Of a stretch of 64,000 bases of DNA, positions 22,166-33,800 are shown in pieces. A program made the translations under genes and the position numbers. How positions within the stretch are numbered: the first letter of the stretch is position 1; every line of letters begins with the position of its first letter. Source of the stretch: Tieghemostelium lacteum (taxonomy: Eukaryota > Evosea > Eumycetozoa > Dictyosteliales > Raperosteliaceae); assembly GCA_001606155.1 (NCBI GenBank), contig LODT01000041.1, positions 598,449-662,448 on the forward strand. Direction: 5' to 3'. The notes under the pieces are model-generated. The model was not told the DNA's origin. It saw nothing but the letters and a program-made list of their open reading frames with translations, and searched no databases.

Positions 22166-24034
22166 TTAAAACATATGGGTATATCTTTTTTTAATTGTTT
22201 TTTGAGTTGAGTAAAAATATTTATCTGAAATATTTTCAAATTGTTTTCGATTTCTCAAGTATATTTGAAAATTTAATATATGATCTAAATTTAATTTTAA
22301 ATCTTGTTCTAATATTTCTTCATCGGCATGACTTTTCTTGTTATTGGGTCCAAAACCATGACATTTAATTGATGTTATATGTTTACATTCTAAAATTAAA
22401 ATTACCAAATCAACAATTAAGCTATATTCGCTCCATGATTCTAATGAAAATTCTTGAATATTGGTGTTTTCGTTAAGTTTACTTCCAATAGCCTCAACAC
22501 CTTTTGCAGTTAATCTTAAATTCACATGAATCTTTCTGAGATGTTTGATATTTCTTTCGATTAATCTTAGAAATTGATTGATTTTAATTGAACATTCAAT
22601 CGAAATTGAATCAATATTATTATTATTGGAAATTGCTGTAAATATTGTTTCAAAGTCAATATCATTTTGTTGTAAATTATTCTGGGTGCTGATTTTAATG
22701 GTGGTGAGAGTTGGAAGATGGAGTTGTATAATTTCAATCAGAGATTGCAAAGTTGTTCTGAATAGAAAATGTAATTTTCGAATGGATTGGTGATGGAATG
22801 TTTGTGGGTTTTCAAATAATGATATTGGTTGTTGTTCATTCAATATTCTAATTGTTCTTAAATTTGAATTTGATATCCATAAGTTGTGAATATCAATCGG
22901 AGATTGGCTGATTTTTAGATGTTTAAGAGTTTGATTGTTGATATTATCATTGGATATTGTTGATGTTACTGGTGGAGATGGAGATGGATTATATTTAGCA
23001 TAATCATTAATAGTATCATAGATTATAGTTTCTAAAGTTGAATTTCTGTTTATCAAATCAATAATACTGTTGATATCAATAGAAGGAAAGGTTACTCCAT
23101 ATTGATTTATAACTTTTAAAGTTTTTATCGTTTTTGAATGTGATATTTGTTCAATTATAATTTCTAATCCAATACTACTGTTATTATTATTAGTACTAAT
23201 ATTGATATCGTTATTATTATTGTCAATGATGTCTTTAAGTTGTATAGAGTTTAGAATGAGAGTTTCAATGTTTGATGTGGTTGTTGATAAATATTCAATA
23301 AATTCATTTGGTGATATTATTACTCTATCTAATTCCAGGTGAGATAGATGAGATAAAACTGAGAGTTTTTCAAATTTATTGAGTTCTGGACCAATGTGAC
23401 GATATATATAACCACTACGATAACTCAAGATGAGTTTCTCTAAATGATGATATCCTTGGAATATTTGTGATATTGGATTAACATCTAAATCTCTGGAACT
23501 GGCAATGTGTAGTGTTTGTAAATGATCTGGTGAAATTGGGAAAGGAGTATTTTTAAAGAGATATTTCTCAAATCCTTCACCTCTATACTCTTTATATTGA
23601 ATTTCTAGACTTTCAATTTGAGAAGAGCTTTTGGGTCCAAAGAAGTCCAACCAAGAGAGAAGATATTTACCAATTATTAACTTTTTAACAAGTGGTATAA
23701 TATTGTATGTATGTGATAGATATAATTTAGAAAAATAACTATCTAGGGTACCAGATACAAATCTTAGTGTAGAAACCAAAGGTGTTGTATCTAATGTTAA
23801 CTCTGCTTTATCATATTGATGATTAAATTTTAAGAAAGTTCTAACTGTATTGAAACCGTCATATGGACTGTCATCGTCAATTGTTATTTTGTAAGAAAAT
23901 AAAGGTGCAATGATATATCTACATTCTCTATTTAAAAGTGATATCAATTTATAAACTTTATACTTGTTACCATCAGGTTCATTGTATTGAAAGTATTTGA
24001 ATATTTTAACAAATATTAATCTAGGGAAACTCAT
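22166..24034 (-). CDS. F-box/LRR-like multigene family, copy A
   Basis: A 622-residue single-exon gene. The start is MSFPRLIFVKIFKYFQYNEP, an F-box-like helix cluster ending RECRYIIAPLFSYKI, where substrate adaptors bind Skp1. Leucine-rich repeats follow (HLSHLELDRVIISPNEFIEY, TLETIIYDTI, LRTIRILNEQQPISLFENPQ). An Asn tract at about 280-295 separates two LRR blocks. The ATG at 24034 is the one conserved in all five copies of the window; the open frame continues upstream only from TTG. Compared with its paralogues it has lost the common stop after the YFYS segment and extends by about nine residues (KKRYTHMF). It has its own variable segment at about 65-85. A ubiquitin-ligase adaptor role is inferred. 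Confidence 0.75.
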   Translation of the reverse strand: MSFPRLIFVKIFKYFQYNEPDGNKYKVYKLISLLNRECRYIIAPLFSYKITIDDDSPYDGFNTVRTFLKFNHQYDKAELTLDTTPLVSTLRFVSGTLDSYFSKLYLSHTYNIIPLVKKLIIGKYLLSWLDFFGPKSSSQIESLEIQYKEYRGEGFEKYLFKNTPFPISPDHLQTLHIASSRDLDVNPISQIFQGYHHLEKLILSYRSGYIYRHIGPELNKFEKLSVLSHLSHLELDRVIISPNEFIEYLSTTTSNIETLILNSIQLKDIIDNNNNDINISTNNNNSSIGLEIIIEQISHSKTIKTLKVINQYGVTFPSIDINSIIDLINRNSTLETIIYDTINDYAKYNPSPSPPVTSTISNDNINNQTLKHLKISQSPIDIHNLWISNSNLRTIRILNEQQPISLFENPQTFHHQSIRKLHFLFRTTLQSLIEIIQLHLPTLTTIKISTQNNLQQNDIDFETIFTAISNNNNIDSISIECSIKINQFLRLIERNIKHLRKIHVNLRLTAKGVEAIGSKLNENTNIQEFSLESWSEYSLIVDLVILILECKHITSIKCHGFGPNNKKSHADEEILEQDLKLNLDHILNFQIYLRNRKQFENISDKYFYSTQKTIKKRYTHMF

Positions 24035-24059
24035 TGTTGAAACAAATGAACCCAAATTA

Positions 24060-24330
24060 TTATTATAATAGTATTTTTTTTTTAATGGTATTTGTTCTCA
24101 TAAGGAGCTAATGAAACAAATGAGTCCAAATAATTTTTTTTTTAATCGTATTTGTTCCGAGCTAAGAAAAATTTAGTTTTGCATATAAGATATACATAAA
24201 TGAAAGCATATAAACAATTGATGAATCTTCAAAATATGATAAACATAAACCGAATGACCCCTATAATATCATATTAGAAAATGTCTTATATTTATAAACA
24301 CTGTGTTTAGGTTGAAGAATATGATCCATT
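24060..24330 (-). promoter_or_regulatory. Upstream region of F-box copy A, shared with copy B
   Basis: Contains the GAACAAATAC-A/T-TTCATTTGTTTCA module twice, then TAGTTTTGCA and a GATAAACATAAACC segment. All of these recur at 27240-27440 before copy B. The conservation suggests the promoter was duplicated together with the gene. Confidence 0.5.
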
Positions 24331-24539
24331 ATTTAATGAATAATTATCATTCTTATTGAATCCATCAGTTTGAATCTTGAAGTTTTGACTAGGTTTAGTT
24401 TATAGAGTTAAAATGTTAAATTAAATTAAAATGATAAGTATATGCAAAATAGAAATACAAACATTCCAAAATTATTAAAATCATAAATAAAACTACCATC
24501 GGATACAACACAACTCTTGAGGTTATTTCCAATTTGATA

Positions 24540-25340
24540 CTCACCAAATTGATTGAATTGATGTTTGTTAATTTGAATTTTCTTGTTATCAGTGAGTACA
24601 TAACTATCATAATATTGTGTTGATTATGGAGTGTTGATGTAACCTTTGTATAGAAAATACTTGAAGAAGTGGAATCATTAGTAGATAATCTATATGTTCT
24701 TGATGTGAAAACATAAATTGTCAAGAATGAAAATTGAGGATTACCATCTTTACTAACAAAATGAATAATCTGTTGAATTTTAAGTGAAAAGAAGGACTAG
24801 GAGAGTATAGTTCCTATTGTTGATTGACAACTGGATGTCAGAGTTAGATGGTAATCCATTTGAAATGTAAAAGGAATAAAAGTTTCATAATCAGTTATAT
24901 ACAAAGGAGTAATTAAATAGTTCCTTTATTTGGGTAGTTCATAAAAGATTTTACTTTGAACGTCAGTCCAGAGATCTTTAATTAATGTTAGAGAGGAAAC
25001 ATGATTTAAAACCCAATGGGCTGAAATGATTTGATCAATAGGATTTTAGTGATTCAGTAGATATTGATAATAAATTGAATATAACTATCATTTATCAGGA
25101 TACCAACAGCAAGGTCACTACCCAATAGGAAACTATATTTTCCACTTTCATTGACACTTAAAATACCTCTAAGAGTTGCCAATACCTGAGTTTTAGATGG
25201 TTTATTTTGTCGAAAATCAAATATTAGAATCCAATGTTATATTTATTATTTGTTTTCTATATTCTATTATTGGAGCTGAATATAGAGGTTGACCAAAATA
25301 TTTGGTATTGCATAACCTGGGGTAACCCAAAAATTACCAT
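24540..25340 (-). pseudogene. Decayed secreted-protein gene with PA14-like remnant
   Basis: The reverse strand holds coding-like pieces in shifting frames, interrupted by stops. One is WVTPGYAIPNILVNLYIQL (about 25330-25270). Another is TLRGILSVNESGKYSFLLGS then DLAVGILI (about 25175-25090), which resembles the core of a PA14 beta-barrel domain. Others are HWVLNHVSSLTLIKDLWTDV and, near 24750-24660, DGNPQFSFLTIYVFTSRTY. Splicing cannot rescue all stops by eye, so this is probably a dead copy of a cell-surface or secreted protein. The PA14 assignment is by pattern only. Confidence 0.4.
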
Positions 25341-25409
25341 TATTTAAATGTCTTCATATTGGTTTATTTTGTCGAAAATCAATTAATAGAATCCAATAGT
25401 TATCATTTT

Positions 25410-27233
25410 TTATTTGTTATTTTGAATTGAGTAAAAATATTTATCTAAAGTGTTATTAAATTGTTTTTGATTTCTCAAGTATATTTGAACATGTAATAAA
25501 TGATCTAAATTTAATTTTAAAACATCTTCAAATTCATATGCACTGATAGTTCTGGTGCAGGGTCCATATCCATGACATTTAATTGATGTTAAATGTTTAC
25601 ATTCTAAAAGTATTAATACCATATCAATAATTAAACTAAAATCGCTCCATGATTCGAATGAAAATTCTTGAATATTGGTGTTTTGGTTAAGGCTACTTCC
25701 AATAAGCTTAGCAACTTTAGCAGTGAAACTTAAATTCACATGAATCTTTCTGAGGTGTTTGATATTTCTTTCGATTAATCTTCGAAATTGATAGATTTTA
25801 ATTGAACATTTAATCGAAATTGAATCAATATTATTATTATTGGAAATTGCTGTAAATATTGTTTCAAAGTCAATATCATTTTGTCTGTAATTATACTGAG
25901 TACTGATTTTAATGGTGGTGAGAGTTGGAAGATGGAGTTGTATTATTTCAATAAGAGATTGCAAAGTTGTTCTGAATTGAAAATGTAATTTTCGAATGGA
26001 TTGGTGATGGAATGTTTGTGGGTTTTCAAATAATGATATTGGTTGTTGTTCATTCAATATTCTAATTGTTCTTAAATTTGAATTTGATATCCATAATGTG
26101 TGAATATCAATCGGAGATTGATTGATTTTTAGATGTTTAAGAGTTTGATTGTTGATATTATCATTGGATATTGTTGATGTTATTGTTGGAGGTTGAATAT
26201 ATTTATCTTTGTTATTAATAGTATCATAGATTATAGTTTCTAAAGTTGAATTTCTGTTTATCAAATCAATGATACTCTTGATATCAATAGAAGGAAAGGT
26301 TATTCCATATTGATTTATAACTTTTAAAGTTTTTATCGTTTTTGAATGTGATATTTGTTTAAATATAATTTCCAATCCAATACTACTATTAGAATTTTTA
26401 TTACTATTATTGATATCGTTATTATTATTGTCAGTGATGTCTTTTAGTAATATAGAGTTTAGAATGAGAGTTTCAATGTTTGATGTGGTTGTTGATAAAT
26501 ATTCAATAAATTCATTTGGTGATATCATTACTCTATCTAATTCCAGGTGAGATAGATGAGATAGAACTGAGAGTTTTTCAAATTTATTGAGTTCTGGGCC
26601 AATGGGATATTTACCACAATAGCTAAAGATGAGTTTCTCTAAATGATGATATCCTTGGAATATTTGTGATAATGGGTCAACATCTAAATCGTTGTAACTG
26701 GCAATGTGTAGTGTTTGTAAATGATCTGGTGAAATTGGGAAAGGAGTATTTTTAAAGAGATATTTCTCAAATCCTTCACCTCTATCCTCTTTGTATTGAA
26801 TTTCCAGACTTTCAATTTGAGAAGAGCTTTTGGGTCCAAAGTAGTCCAACCAAGAGAGAAGATATTTACCAATTATTAACTTTTTAACAAGTGGTATAAT
26901 ATTGTATTTATGTGATAGATATATTTTTCTAAATGTTAGATCTTCTTCATCTTCTTCATCTACTACTAAACTAGAGAAAAGTGATGTATCTAATGTTAAA
27001 TCTGCTTTATGATATTGATGATTAAATTTTAAGAAAGTTCTAACTGTATTGAAATCGTCATATGGACTGTAATCGTCAATTGTTATTTTGTAAGAAAATA
27101 AAGGTGCAATGAAATATCTACATTCTCTATTTAAAAGTGATATCAATTTATAAACTTTATACTTTCTACCATCAGGTTCATTGTATTGAAAGTATTTGAA
27201 TATTTTAACAAATATTAATCGAGGGAAACTCAT
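25410..27233 (-). CDS. F-box/LRR-like multigene family, copy B
   Basis: 607 residues from the conserved ATG at 27233. An in-frame upstream ATG at 27290 (MRTNTIKK) would add 19 residues, but copies A and C do not keep that extension. F-box-like N-terminus as in copy A. The segment at about 60-80 is different in every copy and here reads LVVDEEDEEDLTFRK. LRR blocks follow, with an Asn tract at about 275-290, ending in the common YFYSIQNNK. Tandem to copy A, same strand. A Skp1-type substrate receptor role is inferred. Confidence 0.75.
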   Translation of the reverse strand: MSFPRLIFVKIFKYFQYNEPDGRKYKVYKLISLLNRECRYFIAPLFSYKITIDDYSPYDDFNTVRTFLKFNHQYHKADLTLDTSLFSSLVVDEEDEEDLTFRKIYLSHKYNIIPLVKKLIIGKYLLSWLDYFGPKSSSQIESLEIQYKEDRGEGFEKYLFKNTPFPISPDHLQTLHIASYNDLDVDPLSQIFQGYHHLEKLIFSYCGKYPIGPELNKFEKLSVLSHLSHLELDRVMISPNEFIEYLSTTTSNIETLILNSILLKDITDNNNNDINNSNKNSNSSIGLEIIFKQISHSKTIKTLKVINQYGITFPSIDIKSIIDLINRNSTLETIIYDTINNKDKYIQPPTITSTISNDNINNQTLKHLKINQSPIDIHTLWISNSNLRTIRILNEQQPISLFENPQTFHHQSIRKLHFQFRTTLQSLIEIIQLHLPTLTTIKISTQYNYRQNDIDFETIFTAISNNNNIDSISIKCSIKIYQFRRLIERNIKHLRKIHVNLSFTAKVAKLIGSSLNQNTNIQEFSFESWSDFSLIIDMVLILLECKHLTSIKCHGYGPCTRTISAYEFEDVLKLNLDHLLHVQIYLRNQKQFNNTLDKYFYSIQNNK

Positions 27234-27470
27234 TGTTGAAACAAATGAACCCAAATTAGTTTGTATTTTTTTAATTGTATTTGTTCTCATGAGGAAATTG
27301 TGAAACAAATGAATCCAAATTAGTTTGTTTTTTTTTTAATCGTATTTGTTCGAGAAAAATTAGTTTTGCAAAGAAATACAAAAAGCATAAACAATTTATG
27401 AATCTTCAAATTGTGATAAAGATAAACCAATGACCCCCTAGAATATGTTGAACTTCTAACAACAATTTAT

Positions 27471-27695
27471 TTAGCTTAACAAGAACATCTTATGATTTTG
27501 ATTCAAAAATTGTTTCAATTTATGATCCAAAACAATAACTCTAGCTCCAACATTTCTATTACTACCAACCAAGTACCAATATAGAAAACTTAAATTTTTC
27601 AAATCCCAGAAATATTCATCTAATTTCATATCCAAATATTTACCAGTTGCATTTATTGGATTATATTCAATATAAATACTAATATAGGAATACAT
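27471..27695 (-). pseudogene. Short coding remnant upstream of F-box copy B
   Basis: An open frame of 74 residues with ATG and normal-looking composition (MKLDEYFWDLKNLSFLYWYL, GARVIVLDHKLKQFLNQNH). No family is recognised. It has no clear further exons and ends just where the copy B upstream flank begins, so it may be the 3' part of a gene cut off by the F-box duplication. It could also be a small real gene. Confidence 0.3.
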
Positions 27696-27780
27696 ATGTA
27701 CAAGTTTAGTTTATTTAAAAAAAAATTTAGATACCAAATAAAAAGTTTAGTTTTCTTTGGTTGAAGTGGGATGCTTGGTT

Positions 27781-28434
27781 TTAATAAGCATAACTATAGG
27801 ATTGTGGTGATTTTGAAGAGGATACGTATGGTTTAGAGTCTTTGGAAACAGAGGTAAATGATGAAGTTGAGCTTGGTGATGAGGTATAGGATGTATTGTT
27901 ATTGTAAGTGGAATATAATGGAGCAGTTGAAATACGTCCTGTAGTGTATTGTACATTGACTGGAGAAGATGAAATATAAGAATTTTCAGTTGTTCCTCTA
28001 GAAATATATGGAGATGATTCTTTTCCTTTTAGCCAATCTGGTACTTCTTGTTCTTCTTTTTTACTTGTTACTTCTAATTTTTCTGTTGGTTTAACTTCTT
28101 CAATGATATTAATTTGTTTAGTTTCTGATACAGATTTTGAAAGTATTTGTGAGAGAACTTGTTGTTCTTCTTCCTCTGTCATTTCCTCTTCAATTAATTC
28201 ACCTTCCTGTTCTTTAGTATTTTCATAGATTGGTACATCTTGAGTTATTTGGTAAATTGGTAACTGTGATTTACTTGGTACTTGATTTTGAGTTGAAGTA
28301 CCATTGATATCAACCCACACTGATTGAGTCATACCGTCATTTACCAAAACAAAGTCATCTTTGTCGTCTGTATTTATTTGATTATTATTATTATAATCGT
28401 TACTCATATTTAAAGCTTTCTTAATGAAATTCAT
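27781..28434 (-). CDS. Unrecognised acidic, Ser-rich protein, 217 residues
   Basis: Single exon with ATG at 28434. Residues 20-45 are acidic (DDKDDFVLVNDGM), then a Glu-rich helix region at 90-105 (EGELIEEEMTEEEEQQVLSQ). A short conserved-looking VPDWLKGKE motif is followed by a Ser/Thr/Tyr-rich C-terminal third ending SYSYAY. No signal peptide or TM is seen. The composition suggests a disordered cytosolic adaptor. Divergent from the CSA-like gene, with about 210 bases between them. Family not recognised. Confidence 0.6.
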   Translation of the reverse strand: MNFIKKALNMSNDYNNNNQINTDDKDDFVLVNDGMTQSVWVDINGTSTQNQVPSKSQLPIYQITQDVPIYENTKEQEGELIEEEMTEEEEQQVLSQILSKSVSETKQINIIEEVKPTEKLEVTSKKEEQEVPDWLKGKESSPYISRGTTENSYISSSPVNVQYTTGRISTAPLYSTYNNNTSYTSSPSSTSSFTSVSKDSKPYVSSSKSPQSYSYAY

Positions 28435-28646
28435 TTTGTATTATTTCCTGTTGTTGCTGTTAAGTTTTACAAATAAATAAAATTTATATTAATTATATAA
28501 AGCTAATTGTTTTTCTAAAAATAATGAGAAGAACAACTTAAGTGAAAAAAAATTTTTTAATGAGTTTTGATCTGTTAAAAAGAAATTTATCAGAAAAAAA
28601 ATCTTTTTCATTTCCTTGTTCAAGTCTAATTATTTGAAATCAATGA

Positions 28647-30215
28647 ATGAACCAAACTCTTTTACTCGATAGAGAATTTGGAAGAAATTGCAGGTTTCAA
28701 CAATTACAATATGTAAATAAACAAATTCGGTCCATTGATATTTCAGTATTATCAGAATTCATTCCTTATCATAATGGACCCCTCAACTGCTTGGATTTTG
28801 AGCAATCTGAAAACAGGTATCTCATAAGTGGTGGTGCAGACGGTCTTATTCTAGTCTATGACACATTTCAATCTCAATTTGAAAACACCTCACCAACAAA
28901 AAAAAACATTATAAAATATGAACCAATTTTGAATATCAAAAGAAAACCTTTACCTCCTAAACAGTATGGATATAATCAACCTGTAAGACTGACTCCAATG
29001 GAAGATATTACAAAGTTGTTTAAAGGTGTATCAGCAGTGCAATGGTACCCGAATGACACGGGAATGTTTTTCACAGGTTCGGTAGATGGTGCAGTTGAGG
29101 TATGGGATACAAATTTAGAATCAGTTTCAGTACAGTTTGATATGGAACATGCAGTCAATGCAATTTCATACCCTACTCTATCGACTAGTTCTAATGCATT
29201 GTTGATAGCAGTTGCAACTACAGACCAAAAAGCAAGGCTATGTGATATTAGAATAAAGAAATCTACACATTGTCTCACAGGTCATAGAGAGAGTATACTT
29301 TGTATAAAATGGTCACCCACATCACCTAATCTTTTGGTAACTGGAAGTAGAGATAAGACAATAAGGTTATGGGATATTCGAAGAGGTGACTCTTATTTAA
29401 TGGCACTGGATCAGTATCACTCTTCACTAATCTCACAAGATCCAGTGGCAGAGCAACAACAGAATCAAAGTGGATCAACAAATTTTGATGATAAAGGTCT
29501 ACCGAAATTCAGGCAAAAACAGTATTCGGGTGTGAAGAAGACTTCTAAGGAATACCAATTTCTAATGAGAAGAAACGAGAATGAAAATGGATCACCAAAT
29601 TCAGCTATTAGAAAAGATGTTCCATTAGCTCATAATGGGTATATTACATCTTTAGCATGGATGCCGGATGGTAGACACTTGGTATCCACAGGAAATGACT
29701 CAAAGATTCATTTGTGGGATATGTTAAAAGGTGTTAATACATTTGTAGACTTTCCAAAGGCACATAACGCCAATAAGACACCTAACCAAATTGCCTTGTC
29801 TCCTGTTGATGGTAAATTTATATTTCATCCCAATGGAAAGGCTATTAATGTCTATTCGACTCTTACAGGAGAACTAGTGAAATACCTCAAAGGTCACTTT
29901 GAAAAAGTGAATTGTTGTCTCTTTCATCCTACTGAACAAATATTATATTCAGGATCCAACGACAAGATGCTTCTAGCATGGGACACTTCTAAAGAGGATC
30001 AAGTTGAGGAAAATCAATACCAAAACAATTATCAACAATTAAAAAAGTCATTAATAGAAGCAAAATTAATTATCCCAGATACTGAAGAAATAGAACCAGA
30101 AGAATTAATTAACAAAAATAATAATAATAATAGTAGAAGTAATAATATAAATAATCTACAGTCTACAAATAGCTCAACTACACTGCCAGATGAGGATAGA
30201 TGGGATGATGACTAG
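28647..30215 (+). CDS. ercc8: DNA excision repair protein ERCC8 / Cockayne syndrome A (WD40)
   Basis: 522 residues. The WD40 propeller follows human CSA block by block: GGADGLILVYD, VQWYPNDTGMFFTGSVDGAVEVWDT, LTGHRESILCIKWSPTSPNL, TGSRDKTIRLWDIRRG, HNGYITSLAWMPDGRHLVST, LKGHFEKVNCCLFHP and YSGSNDKMLLAWD. The C-terminus ends in an acidic DEDRWDDD, like the acidic tail of CSA. CSA is the substrate receptor of a CUL4-DDB1 ubiquitin ligase in transcription-coupled repair. The linker near 270-320 and the Asn tract near the C-terminus are dictyostelid insertions, which explain the extra length over human CSA (396). Confidence 0.88.
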   Translation: MNQTLLLDREFGRNCRFQQLQYVNKQIRSIDISVLSEFIPYHNGPLNCLDFEQSENRYLISGGADGLILVYDTFQSQFENTSPTKKNIIKYEPILNIKRKPLPPKQYGYNQPVRLTPMEDITKLFKGVSAVQWYPNDTGMFFTGSVDGAVEVWDTNLESVSVQFDMEHAVNAISYPTLSTSSNALLIAVATTDQKARLCDIRIKKSTHCLTGHRESILCIKWSPTSPNLLVTGSRDKTIRLWDIRRGDSYLMALDQYHSSLISQDPVAEQQQNQSGSTNFDDKGLPKFRQKQYSGVKKTSKEYQFLMRRNENENGSPNSAIRKDVPLAHNGYITSLAWMPDGRHLVSTGNDSKIHLWDMLKGVNTFVDFPKAHNANKTPNQIALSPVDGKFIFHPNGKAINVYSTLTGELVKYLKGHFEKVNCCLFHPTEQILYSGSNDKMLLAWDTSKEDQVEENQYQNNYQQLKKSLIEAKLIIPDTEEIEPEELINKNNNNNSRSNNINNLQSTNSSTTLPDEDRWDDD

Positions 30216-30822
30216 ACATTGTAAAACTACTTGGGAAAAGAAAAGTATAATACCAAATGTTGGTTTGGGGAAATAGAACGATTTTTAATTTTCTTTGGCA
30301 GGTGCAATAAAAAAATAAAAATGATCTTTTTGGAGAATCTTCGAAAGAAATTTATTGGCGATGAAAATTACAAAAAAAAAAAAAAAAAAAAATTGGTTTT
30401 GAATTCTTTTTTAATTTTAGGAGAGATAATTTACCATCATAAATTACCGCCTCTATATCACACACTCACACTAAACTAAAATCATTATCCACACATATAT
30501 ATATATATTACAAATAGTAGATTTTAAAAATTAATTAAACTTTACATTTAAATTTGAAATTTCAAACATTTTTTTTTAAAATTTTCATCATATCCCCATC
30601 TCAGACGGTTACGCATAACTCTTGTTCTTTATTTTAAAATATTTTTTCTCTGTTTTGATATAAGATAAAACAGAAGTCACCTTACCCACTCAACCAATCA
30701 ACTAAAATCACATCCCTAACACCAACAGTCACTAAAGCAAACACTTCACATGTCAATGATCAATTATTTATTACAAAAAGACAATATAACAACAACTACA
30801 ATAACAAACAAAAAACACAAGA
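30216..30822. other. Intergenic region with homopolymer runs
   Basis: Includes an 18-base A run at about 30371-30388 and a TA microsatellite near 30500. A less A/T-rich stretch (30660-30760, with ACCCACTCAACCAATCAAC) is probably part of the promoter of the following long gene. No coding signal. Confidence 0.4.
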
Positions 30823-33800
30823 ATGTATGATTATTATCCACAACCAAAAACACAATCTTCAGGAAAGAGAAAGTTTTTAGAAGATAAACGTATGTATATA
30901 TATTTATAAGAGTGGATTGGTAAAGGTAGAAGGAAGGAGAAGAATAGAGGGGTACTAATACAAAAGTTTGTTATGTTTTTAGCAACCGATGAAACAGAAT
31001 CAAATGAACATTACAGAGAAATTGATGAATTTGTGCAGAGAGAAAAAGAAAAAGACGATCAATTACAACAGCATAGTAATCATAATAGTTCACAATTACC
31101 AAAATGGATAAATGATGGAAGATCATTTTCAAACCCTACCAATAGTATTTTGGGAAATGTGAATTTGACACCAACCAGTTCAAATACTAAAAATAGTCAA
31201 ATTACTAGAGATGAAGATGGTGTCTTTGTTGTGAAAACTGATTTAAATACACCTGATGAAGAGATACCAACTAGTCACATGTCAACAGTTTATAATCTTA
31301 AAGCTATGAATAGTCATGGTAGTTATAGTAGTTATTCTGCTAGTAGTAGTAGTGGTTCACTCTCAAAACTACTATCTCCATCACCAAAAACACCAACATC
31401 TTCAACCTCTTCTTTCTTTGCAAATTTAGCCAATAGTTTCGATTCTAAAAAAGAACATAATAACAACTCAATGCAAATTGATACTAAAAAAGACTCATGT
31501 TCAAAGAAAAAAGAAAACAACAACAACAATAGTAATAAAATGAAAATTGACAATCTAATAAACCACAGTACAGAAACTATACCTTTTTATACACAACCCC
31601 AACAACAAGAACAACAACAACAAAACCAACCAGATGTACCAAAAATTACAACAACTCCAACTACCACAACAACAACTACCACAACAACTACTACAATATC
31701 AAATAATAATAATTTAACAAATAGTGTAATAAGGAATAATGCTAGATCTAGAACACCATCACCACCACCAACAATTAGTAGAAATCATGGATCTATAACA
31801 TCATTATTTATGAATTCATTTGATATTTATAATTCACATCAATATCAACAACATGGTAGTAGTCAGTATGCTAATAATTTATCTGGTGGTTTATCTATGT
31901 TAAGTGGTTGGGTTTGGGTAAAGAATAAACAATCTATAGTACTGATAGGTCCAGTTGGTATTGGTAAATCATTTCTAATCAATACACTATTACAATCCTC
32001 ATTTATACCCAATATGAATTCCATTAGACCTATTGTAGGTAACCACAGAAATATAAATCAAAAACAACCTGATATAATACCAATGCAAGTTTCACAGAGC
32101 AGTAGTAATGGTAGTAAATTCTCTATAACTAATAACTACACATCCTATGATTTAATGTCACAACTTAAATCTAAACTCTCAGAAAGTGAAAAAATCACAT
32201 TGGACAAACAGTTTTTAGTCGACGACCAATTTCTACAAAATTACAATTGGAACAAGGAGAAGGAAAGTGAATTTGAAAGAATATATATAACATCACAATA
32301 CCTGTTTACCAAGTCACCTCAAGTCAATGACAACCACACTTTTGTTTTGCCTCAAGGTAGAATAGGACCTTCACAACACTACAAGTTTAGTTATGGTCAA
32401 GTTTGTGAGGTAATCATTACATTTCTCCAAGAGTCCGATTTGAGAAGTACACTTTGGGAGCTACATCAACACTATCAAGATAAGTCACCTATTCACACTA
32501 GGAGATTGGAGTTTTTGAAATGGACCTATGCATCAGTTATCCAAGGCTACAAAGACGGTATGCTTTTGGAGGAAGGTATAAAGACCAGTTGGGATCTGCC
32601 TATTAAGGATCAGGTGAAAAGTCTGTTGGGGAAGAAGTACCAGTTTAAAGGTCTTGGTAGAGACCATAACCAAGACAGAGTTTTCATTAGAGAGAAGTTA
32701 AAAGATGTGTTACAAAGTTGTGGTCATCTAACTAGTAACATTCATATTAAACTACCATGTTCAGTCTTATTGGGTAAAAGAGAAATTCATTTACTCTCAG
32801 ATGATACCAAGAGAGGTAGTGTCTCTAAATTCTCAGTTACTCGTGTACTAGATGAAGCTGATCAGATTCTATTGGCAGTGGATTACAGAGGTTTATCAGC
32901 TGATGTTGCAGATCTTTTAATTGCCAGTAAATTTCCTCAGAAATTTACATTGGAGGGAAGTGTTCAGTTTATTGAACTTGGTGAACCACATCAAAATAAG
33001 ACTGTATATCCTAAACCTATTCAAAACTGTAAACATCTCATTACCAATCAACTCTTTAAACTCTTTAAAGATGTAAGAAATATCAGCAATATTCAAGATG
33101 TACTCTCTAATTTCACAATGATTCAAATTCAACCTCTTCTCTATTCCTCTATACACATGAATAAATCAGTACCTTCTGAATATCGATCTCAAGGATTCAC
33201 AAGCATCAAACAACTAGAAGACATCTCCAATGTACCATTAATCATTAAACTCATGCAAAAAGCCACACAAACTAACTGGAATACACAACATAATCTTTTT
33301 GATAAATTCAAAAAGAATGTCGATAAAAAATCAAAATTAATGTTAAATATTTTAAATGATAATAGTAATAATAATAGCAATACAACTGCAGTTGTACAAC
33401 AACCACAACAAGTAAATATAAATAGTAATAATAATAGTAATGTAAATAGTAATTTAAATCTTATAATTCAACAACAACAACAAGTAATTCAACAACAACA
33501 GAAACAATTGGAGCAAATTGATATTAATATTGAAAAACAAAAAGTTGAACAATTGTCTAGTAATTTCAAAGAGAATCTACAGATTAATACAATGAATAGA
33601 ACAACTGGAAACTGGAGAAACCAATATGCTCAATATCAAAATGTAAATAGTGGCAGTAGTACTGGTATTGATCGTATTACAACTTCATTTAGAACAAAGT
33701 TTGCAGCTTGGAAAAGAAGATTATTAGCCAATGTTAGTTCAGAGGCTTCTGAATCACTCTTCTTATCAAAATCTGCTGAATGTGAACAAGCTGCTGTTAT

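Noticed and set aside
27234-27308. Long N-terminal extension of F-box copies starting MFHNF or MGSFVST
   Set aside because: Those frames begin with TTG, not ATG. The extension is broken or absent in copies A and C, while the MSFPRL/MSLPRL start is shared by all.
30231-30479. 82-codon open frame after the CSA gene
   Set aside because: Runs through an 18-base A tract coding poly-Lys, in an intergenic region without domain or splice support.
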